Shown piece by piece: positions 1 through 3,497 of a stretch of DNA of 5,131 nt. Made by a program: the position numbers and the translations under genes. The notes under the pieces are model-generated. The model saw only the letters and a program-made list of their open reading frames with translations. It made no database searches and was not told the DNA's origin. Source of the DNA: Clostridia bacterium (lineage in GTDB: Bacteria; Bacillota; Clostridia; UMGS1883); NCBI GenBank assembly GCA_017468215.1, contig JAFUJG010000233.1:1-5131 (forward strand), in the 5' to 3' direction. The first letter of the stretch is position 1; every line of letters starts with the position of its first letter.

Positions 1-453
1 TACCTCTGGAACACAATCCGTGCAAAGGGCGGAGCCTACGGCTGCGGATTTACTGCAAATCTTGCAGGTGATGTGGGTATGTATTCCTACCGTGACCCCA
101 ATCTGAAGGACACCGTAAAAGCCTTTGACGATGCGTATAAATATATCGAGCAGTTCGATGCATCTGAAAGAGAAATGACAAAATATATCGTTGGTGCAGT
201 AGCCGCAACAGACCGCCCCAAGAGCTCTTTTTCAAAGGCGATGAAATCCGACAGCGATTACTTCAATGGTATAACCGCACAATTGCGTGACCGTGTGAGA
301 GGCGAAATGCTCAGAACCACTCCCGAAAAAATCCGCGGCCTTGCAAACGTTATCAAGGCTATGATGGATGAAAACAATCTTTGTGTATTTTCATCCAAGG
401 CACGCATTGAAAAGAACAAGGATTTATTCAACACAGTAGTTAACATTAAATAG
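1..453 (+). CDS. M16C (PreP-like) metallopeptidase, C-terminal end only
   Basis: The 5' end lies outside the window; 150 codons are visible, ending in TAG at 451-453. The family (insulinase/presequence protease, M16C) degrades short or unfolded peptides in a closed two-halved chamber. Catalytic zinc residues are in the N-terminal half, so none can be checked here. The visible piece opens with IRAKGGAYG at residues 6-14. This is the conserved Arg-x5-Tyr motif of the last M16 domain (R7, Y13 here), which contacts the substrate backbone. It continues with the usual helical tail: the IVGAVAATDRP segment, a QLRDRVRGEMLRTTPEKIRG helix region, and a final strand/helix NLCVFSSKARIEKNKDLF. Full-length relatives are roughly 950-1000 residues, so about 15% is seen. 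No secretion signal can be judged. A terminator follows 3 bases after the stop, so this gene ends its transcription unit. The family call is from motif recognition; the exact substrate is unknown. Confidence 0.88.
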   Translation, partial: YLWNTIRAKGGAYGCGFTANLAGDVGMYSYRDPNLKDTVKAFDDAYKYIEQFDASEREMTKYIVGAVAATDRPKSSFSKAMKSDSDYFNGITAQLRDRVRGEMLRTTPEKIRGLANVIKAMMDENNLCVFSSKARIEKNKDLFNTVVNIK

Positions 454-456
454 TAT

Positions 457-484
457 AAAAAGCACCTTACAAGGTGCTTTTTTT
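457..484 (+). terminator. Intrinsic terminator after the M16C peptidase gene
   Basis: AGCACCTT at 461-468 and AAGGTGCT at 471-478 are perfect inverted repeats. They are flanked by an A-run on the left (457-460) and a T-run on the right (479-484) that extends the stem. The paired loop bases would open to give a loop of about 4-6 bases. A stem followed directly by a U-tract, 3 bases past the stop codon, is the classic rho-independent form. The A-run may let it work in both directions, but no reverse gene needs it. Confidence 0.92.
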
Positions 485-508
485 GCGGTAATTGTGTTAA
501 ATTTTATG

Positions 509-537
509 TTGATTTTGTGAATGATAAAGTATATAAT
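509..537 (+). promoter_or_regulatory. Sigma-A type promoter for the stalk-protein/TPR operon
   Basis: TTGATT at 509-514 (4 of 6 matches to TTGACA) is followed by exactly 17 bases and a perfect TATAAT at 532-537. Transcription would start near 544, giving a 5' leader of about 30 bases. The leader carries the AAGGAAG ribosome binding site at 559-565. It lies between the upstream terminator and the first gene, as expected for an operon promoter. No operator-like repeat is evident. Confidence 0.8.
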
Positions 538-573
538 AGCTTTGTTATATAAAAAAACAAGGAAGTGTGGAAA

Positions 574-2019
574 ATGAAAAAGAAAATTGCCATAATTTGT
601 GCTTTTGTACTGCTTATTATGAGTGTTGCACAGTCAGTTGGTGCAATCAATGTTATCATGAACAGTGCTATGCTCAAATTCCCCGACCAGGAGCCGGTTA
701 TTGAAAACGGAACAACCCTTGTTCCCATCAGAGCGATTGCCGAGGCCCTTGGCTTAGAAGTTACATGGGACGACCCCTCAGATACCGTTGTACTTAAAAA
801 GGACAACTTCTTTGTTGAGCTTGTTATCGGCTCAACGGTGGCTAAAACAAGCTCCGGCGTGAAAGAGCTTGCCGTTGCACCTAAAATTATTAACGGAAGA
901 ACCATGGTGCCTCTCCGCTTTATAGCAGAAGAAATGGGGCTGACCGTTCTCTGGAATGATGAGTATCAGCGTGTTATCATAAACGGCCAGGTTGACACAC
1001 AGACTATTGTAACACCCCCTGTTGAGGAAACTCCCTCCGAAAATGACGAGGTAGAACAACCCAAAGAAGACAGCAGCGACGTAACAGAAGACTCTACACA
1101 ACCCCTGGAAGAAGAAACAGAGTTTGTTGACGATGCTGTGATTGTAACCGTGGGTGCACAGTCCTCAGCCATTATTTTCGAAATCCCCGCATCCTTTGAC
1201 TATGATGATACCGACAGCGAGGAGAGCTTTGCTTATCGCTCTCTTGACGCATTCGATGCACAGCACAAATATAACTGGGACATAGTTACAAACTATGAAA
1301 GCTATGCTAACGAATCCGGCACAGACGGCATTATTATCATTGTGCAGGAATATCCCCCCTACGAAGGCGAAATTTATGATGTTGCCCGTGCAACTGACGA
1401 ATACCCCGAACGCCCGGAACGTCCCGAGGTTGACTTTGGCTATATCATGAGCGAAGCTGCAAGGCTTATTTATGAGCAAATGTATGCCGAGCGTGAGGTT
1501 GAGCTTCCGGAAAATTTTGCCGAAATGTCGGAAGAAGAACACATGGAAGCCCTTGGTTTTGAATCTGCAGAAGAAATGAGCGAGTATATGAGTGGTATAG
1601 CTGAAAGCTTTGACATGATGCAGATTCCCGAATACGCCGAATATGCCGAATGGCAGATGGCTGACAGAGAATACAAACAAGAAGCGGCCGAAATTGACGG
1701 TGCTAAAGCTTATGCAGTGCGTATGTTCAGTCAGGTTCAGGGTGAGCTTGGTGACGATGTATGGGCAGAGCTGTTCTCCTCCAACCTTAATACTGATGAA
1801 GAAGTAAGATACGAAGGTGTTGAAATTCTGGAAATTGGCGGAAAGAAGATTGTTCATGCTACAATCTACGCCGAAGACCCCGACGACGAGCAGGGCGTGT
1901 ACGAATATTATTACTACATCGACGGCGATACCTTTGTAACCATTTACGGTGGCACTCTCTTTGGAAGTGAGCCCTCTGCCGAAGCTGCAGATGTGCTTTC
2001 CAACATGTCGATTGAATAA
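574..2019 (+). CDS. Secreted protein: copper amine oxidase N-terminal-like (stalk) domain plus unassigned acidic C-terminal domain
   Basis: 481 residues. ATG 574 is chosen over the in-frame GTG at 565 because AAGGAAG (559-565) is correctly spaced from ATG and it starts a clean signal peptide: MKKK, then a hydrophobic core, cleavage likely after VGA (residue 24). Residues about 25-138 match the copper amine oxidase N-terminal-like family (PF07833), seen as two half-repeats: GTTLVPIRAIAEALGLEVTW at 46-65 and GRTMVPLRFIAEEMGLTVLW at 108-127. No amine oxidase catalytic region is present; the domain is common in secreted Clostridia proteins and no copper binding is implied. Residues 148-188 are an acidic, Pro/Glu-rich linker. 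Residues 189-481 are unassigned and strongly acidic, with a helical Glu/Met/Tyr-rich middle (about 290-370) and a beta-rich end (415-460) closing in VLSNMSIE, which loosely recalls DcrB/PsbP-like folds (inference). Likely exported and co-transcribed with the TPR gene 17 bases downstream. Confidence 0.87.
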   Translation: MKKKIAIICAFVLLIMSVAQSVGAINVIMNSAMLKFPDQEPVIENGTTLVPIRAIAEALGLEVTWDDPSDTVVLKKDNFFVELVIGSTVAKTSSGVKELAVAPKIINGRTMVPLRFIAEEMGLTVLWNDEYQRVIINGQVDTQTIVTPPVEETPSENDEVEQPKEDSSDVTEDSTQPLEEETEFVDDAVIVTVGAQSSAIIFEIPASFDYDDTDSEESFAYRSLDAFDAQHKYNWDIVTNYESYANESGTDGIIIIVQEYPPYEGEIYDVARATDEYPERPERPEVDFGYIMSEAARLIYEQMYAEREVELPENFAEMSEEEHMEALGFESAEEMSEYMSGIAESFDMMQIPEYAEYAEWQMADREYKQEAAEIDGAKAYAVRMFSQVQGELGDDVWAELFSSNLNTDEEVRYEGVEILEIGGKKIVHATIYAEDPDDEQGVYEYYYYIDGDTFVTIYGGTLFGSEPSAEAADVLSNMSIE

Positions 2020-2036
2020 GAAAAAGGTGACAAACA

Positions 2037-2882
2037 ATGATATTTATATCTGTAATAATTGCAATTGTGCTTGTTTTTGGCATTGGCTACTTCGCACCGC
2101 AGCTGCCGTTTAACTCTCTTGTGGGCGGCAACTTTTATCAGATTGTGTCGGTAGTTCTGGCTGTGGTAATAAGTGCCGTGCTTAACATGCCTATGCTCTA
2201 TATGCTCAAAGCAAACTCTAAGTACAAAAAGGGCGAATACAAGGCTGCAATTGCATTGTACAAAAAGGCGTACGGAACAAAGCGTCTTTCGGCAGATATG
2301 GAAATTTACTGCGGATATATCTTCCTTAAGGAAGGCGAGAAGGAGCTTTGCGAACAGGTTTTTAATCGTGTTGCCAAGCGTAAGCTTACTCCTTATCAGA
2401 AAAACAGGTTCGATATAAACTATGCAATCCTTTTGTGGAAAAAAGGCCGGCTGGACGAGGCTATTGACCTTCTTAAAACAGTTTGGGAAAAAGAGCAAAG
2501 CGTTAACACTGCAGGCACCCTGGGAGCGTTGCTTCTTATCCGTGCCCGCAAAACAGGCGACTATGCCGAGGCTGTGGCTTTTTGTGAAGAAACCAACGAA
2601 CAGTTTACCTACGAACGCACCATTATGGCAAACTTGGGCGAGGCATACTATTGTGTTGGCAGGAACGACGAAGCCCTTACGGTTTTTGCCGAGCTTATGG
2701 ATTGCGGCAGTGTTGCACCTGCACCATATTACTACTATGCCCTGGCACTTCTCAAAGCAGATAAAAAATCCGAAGCGGCTCAGATGCTTAACCTTTCGCT
2801 GAGACAGCGGTTTTCAGCACTTTCAACAGTGGGCAAAAAAACTGTTAAGGCAAAACTTGCGGAAATTACAGTCGAAGAATAA
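2037..2882 (+). CDS. Membrane-anchored tetratricopeptide repeat (TPR) protein
   Basis: 281 residues, starting at ATG 2037, with an AGGTG ribosome binding site at 2025-2029. It begins 17 bases after the preceding stop, so translation is likely coupled within one operon. Residues 3-20 and about 34-57 are hydrophobic membrane segments joined by a short loop. The second is followed by a Lys-rich stretch (KANSKYKKGEYK, 58-69), so by the positive-inside rule the rest faces the cytoplasm. From residue 58 on the protein is helical with TPR-like pairs. The clearest are KYKKGEYKAAIALYKKAYG (62-80), NYAILLWKKGRLDEAIDLLK (128-147) and LGEAYYCVGRNDEALTVFAE (200-219), with weaker ones near 86-112, 156-184 and 228-256. 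TPRs make protein-protein scaffolds; no enzyme motif is seen. The partner is unknown, although the operon-mate is an exported protein. The stop codon lies inside the terminator palindrome. Confidence 0.87.
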   Translation: MIFISVIIAIVLVFGIGYFAPQLPFNSLVGGNFYQIVSVVLAVVISAVLNMPMLYMLKANSKYKKGEYKAAIALYKKAYGTKRLSADMEIYCGYIFLKEGEKELCEQVFNRVAKRKLTPYQKNRFDINYAILLWKKGRLDEAIDLLKTVWEKEQSVNTAGTLGALLLIRARKTGDYAEAVAFCEETNEQFTYERTIMANLGEAYYCVGRNDEALTVFAELMDCGSVAPAPYYYYALALLKADKKSEAAQMLNLSLRQRFSALSTVGKKTVKAKLAEITVEE

Positions 2883-2915
2883 ATAAAGAGGCGGAGCTCC
2901 GCCTCTTTATTTATT
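2878..2915 (+). terminator. Perfect-palindrome intrinsic terminator of the operon
   Basis: Bases 2878-2915 form an uninterrupted 38-base palindrome centred between 2896 and 2897. AAATAAAGAGGCGGAG (2881-2896) is mirrored by its exact complement at 2897-2912, and three more pairs lie outside. The GC-rich core (GAGGCGGAG) ends in a T-rich right arm, CTTTATTTATT. The A-rich left arm means it could also stop transcription from the other strand. The TAA stop of the TPR gene (2880-2882) is inside the left arm. Confidence 0.9.
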
Positions 2916-2948
2916 GTTAAAAAGGCTGAATTTGTTGATGGAAAAATG

Positions 2949-2990
2949 TTGACTTTTTGGGTTTGGAGTGGTATTATAACTCTGTATAAT
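2949..2990 (+). promoter_or_regulatory. Promoter with two overlapping -10 options and no obvious gene
   Basis: TTGACT at 2949-2954 (5 of 6) is followed by 17 bases and TATTAT at 2972-2977 (5 of 6). A second, overlapping set is TTGGAG at 2963-2968, 16 bases, then a perfect TATAAT at 2985-2990. Starts would fall near 2984 or 2997. It sits 34 bases past the operon terminator, where a new transcription unit would begin. The next well-supported coding start is 3498, so the transcript would be a non-coding RNA or a leader of about 500 bases. In AT-rich DNA such matches can arise by chance, but the spacing and quality are good. Confidence 0.55.
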
Positions 2991-3065
2991 AGTCTGATAC
3001 TGGGGATTTGTGCGCTCTTTTTTAAGAAAAGGTGCGAACAAAACATCCTAAATTAAGGTAAAAAA

Positions 3066-3096
3066 GGGCCGCCGAGGGCGTCGGCCACTACAAATA
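3066..3096. repeat. GC-rich REP-like hairpin element
   Basis: A GC-rich island in AT-rich DNA. GCCGA at 3071-3075 pairs with TCGGC at 3081-3085 around a GGGCG loop. Alternatively GGCCG at 3067-3071 pairs with CGGCC at 3082-3086; the two folds exclude each other. The flanking sequence ends in CACTACAAATA. My impression is that short GC-rich palindromes next to a TGTAG-type end (here CTACA) recur between genes in gut Clostridia. That resemblance is recollection, not a database result. There is no T-run after it, so it is not a terminator on this strand. Confidence 0.4.
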
Positions 3097-3107
3097 TTTA
3101 TTTTGTT

Positions 3108-3129
3108 AAAATACACAAATGTGTGTTTT
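3108..3129. repeat. AT-rich hairpin
   Basis: AAAATACACA (3108-3117) and TGTGTGTTTT (3120-3129) form ten pairs with one G-U wobble around a minimal loop (AA, more realistically AAAT). The right arm ends in TTTT followed by ATATATA. This makes it a weak terminator candidate for a short RNA from the 2949-2990 promoter. Its low GC content makes efficient termination doubtful. Confidence 0.35.
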
Positions 3130-3170
3130 ATATATAAACTTTAATTTGTGGAAATGCAGTTTCGCTATAT

Positions 3171-3243
3171 ACCACTGAGGTCGACAGCGGTAGAGACGAT
3201 TTTCACGTTTTCAGAGGTGTGGAAACACCTCACGTCGAAAGAC
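3171..3243 (+). ncRNA. Candidate structured RNA: four adjacent stem-loops
   Basis: Four hairpins follow each other with 1-2 base gaps. Stem-loop 1 (3171-3191): ACCACTG pairs CAGCGGT with one A-C mismatch, loop AGGTCGA. Stem-loop 2 (3193-3211): GAGACG region pairs CGTTTT with wobbles, loop ATTTTCA. Stem-loop 3 (3214-3231): GAGGTGT pairs ACACCTC perfectly around a GGAA (GNRA) tetraloop. Stem-loop 4 (3234-3243): GTC pairs GAC around a GAAA tetraloop. Loop 1 contains TCGA, which could pair with TCGA at 3235-3238 as a pseudoknot; alternatively TCGAC (3181-3185) could pair with GTCGA (3234-3238). A smaller hairpin (GAAA/TTTC, 3151-3163) precedes. I do not recognise a known riboswitch, ribozyme or sRNA class. 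It has no T-run terminator of its own. It may equally be part of a dispersed repeat. Confidence 0.3.
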
Positions 3244-3285
3244 AAATAATTTAATAGTGATTCCTGTTATGTATGTTATTTGAGT

Positions 3286-3333
3286 GGAGTGGTAACCATG
3301 AGGATGACAAAAATCAATGACGGAGTGGTAACC
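3286..3333 (+). repeat. Direct repeat GGAGTGGTAACC, two copies 36 bases apart
   Basis: Identical 12-mers lie at 3286-3297 and 3322-3333. The first is followed at once by ATG (3298), so its GGAG looks like a ribosome binding site for a 44-codon ORF; the second is followed by GAA. The similarity does not extend past the 12 bases. The second copy also sits in the 18-base loop between AAATCAAT (3311-3318) and ATTGATTT (3337-3344), an 8-base inverted repeat. This could be a protein binding site or a trace of repeat duplication. Confidence 0.5.
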
Positions 3334-3350
3334 GAAATTGATTTAATGCA

Positions 3351-3443
3351 GAGTGCAGAACGCAGAGTGCAGAACGACGGAACAAATTCCGCTTGCGGAA
3401 TTTGCGCGATAATTTTGCATTTTGCACTTTGAACTTTGCACTT
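3351..3443. repeat. Long hairpin (MITE/REP-like) with heptad-built arms
   Basis: The left arm (3351-3376) is made of 7-base units GAGTGCA, GAACGCA, GAGTGCA, GAACGAC. The right arm (3413-3443) repeats TTTTGCA/CTTTGCA-type heptads. Pairing 3351-3376 with 3418-3443 gives 22 of 26 pairs, with four G-U wobbles placed every seven bases (3351, 3358, 3365, 3372). Inside is a perfect 10-pair hairpin, CAAATTCCGC (3383-3392) with GCGGAATTTG (3395-3404). No target-site duplication or transposase is visible. The form fits a small non-autonomous repeat element rather than a coding region. Confidence 0.6.
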
Positions 3444-3467
3444 GGCGATTTATCGCCACTATATAAT
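3436..3467 (+). promoter_or_regulatory. Possible promoter of the modular secreted protein, with hairpin next to the -10 box
   Basis: A perfect TATAAT lies at 3462-3467, placing the start near 3474 and leaving a leader of about 24 bases that contains GGAGG. The -35 is poor: TTGCAC at 3436-3441 is 20 bases away and TTGGCG at 3442-3447 only 14. Both come from the end of the heptad repeat or the hairpin beside it. A perfect hairpin, GGCGAT (3444-3449) with ATCGCC (3452-3457), fills the spacer and could be an operator or the end of an upstream structured leader. Strength and factor are unknown. Confidence 0.4.
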
Positions 3468-3497
3468 AGGAAAATAATTTATTGGAGGAAATTAAAA

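Larger units (their letters stand above)
2916..3497. other. Structured intergenic region without a convincing gene
   Basis: About 580 bases between the operon terminator and the modular secreted protein. Reading both strands I see only short ORFs (36, 31 and 44 codons on +), none with good support. What it does hold is unusually dense secondary structure: an orphan promoter, a GC-rich hairpin, an AT-rich hairpin, four adjacent stem-loops, a 12-base direct repeat, a long heptad-built hairpin, and a small hairpin next to a -10 box. These are annotated separately. Base composition changes along it: AT-rich at 3040-3065 and 3090-3150, with GC-rich islands at the hairpins. This fits either a patchwork of small repeat elements or a structured RNA/leader. 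Confidence 0.8.

Noticed and set aside
565..573. GTG 565 as start of the stalk-domain protein
   Set aside because: It overlaps the AAGGAAG ribosome binding site and adds only three residues before the MKKK signal peptide. ATG 574 is correctly spaced.
1165..2037. 290-codon ORF on the - strand opposite the stalk-domain gene
   Set aside because: It lies wholly antisense to a gene with a signal peptide, a recognisable domain, a promoter and a ribosome binding site. The reverse frame is Phe/Val/His-rich with no family features, as expected from codon bias shadowing.
1944..2498. 184-codon - strand ORF over the junction of the two operon genes
   Set aside because: Antisense to two well-supported genes. 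The translation has no domain character.
2946..3056. 36-codon hydrophobic ORF (starts MLTFWVWSGIITLY)
   Set aside because: It could encode a tiny membrane peptide. However, its start lies upstream of the -10 boxes of the local promoter, just past a terminator, and lacks a proper ribosome binding site.
3171..3243. Known riboswitch, hammerhead, SRP RNA or group II intron domain V
   Set aside because: I looked for the hallmark cores: CTGANGA plus GAAA for hammerhead, the domain V GAGC/GAAA form, SRP GGAA asymmetric loop context, and TPP, glycine, THF and c-di-GMP cores. None fits; only the generic GNRA loops are shared.
3154..3249. 31-codon ORF (starts MQFRYIPLRSTAVE) across the stem-loop cluster
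   Set aside because: It has no ribosome binding site before ATG 3154. The sequence is better explained by four adjacent hairpins, although a degraded gene fragment cannot be fully excluded.
2916..3497. CRISPR array or tRNA genes in the gap
   Set aside because: Only one repeat pair with a single 24-base gap exists (GGAGTGGTAACC), too short for CRISPR. No GGTTCGA-type T-arm or cloverleaf was found.
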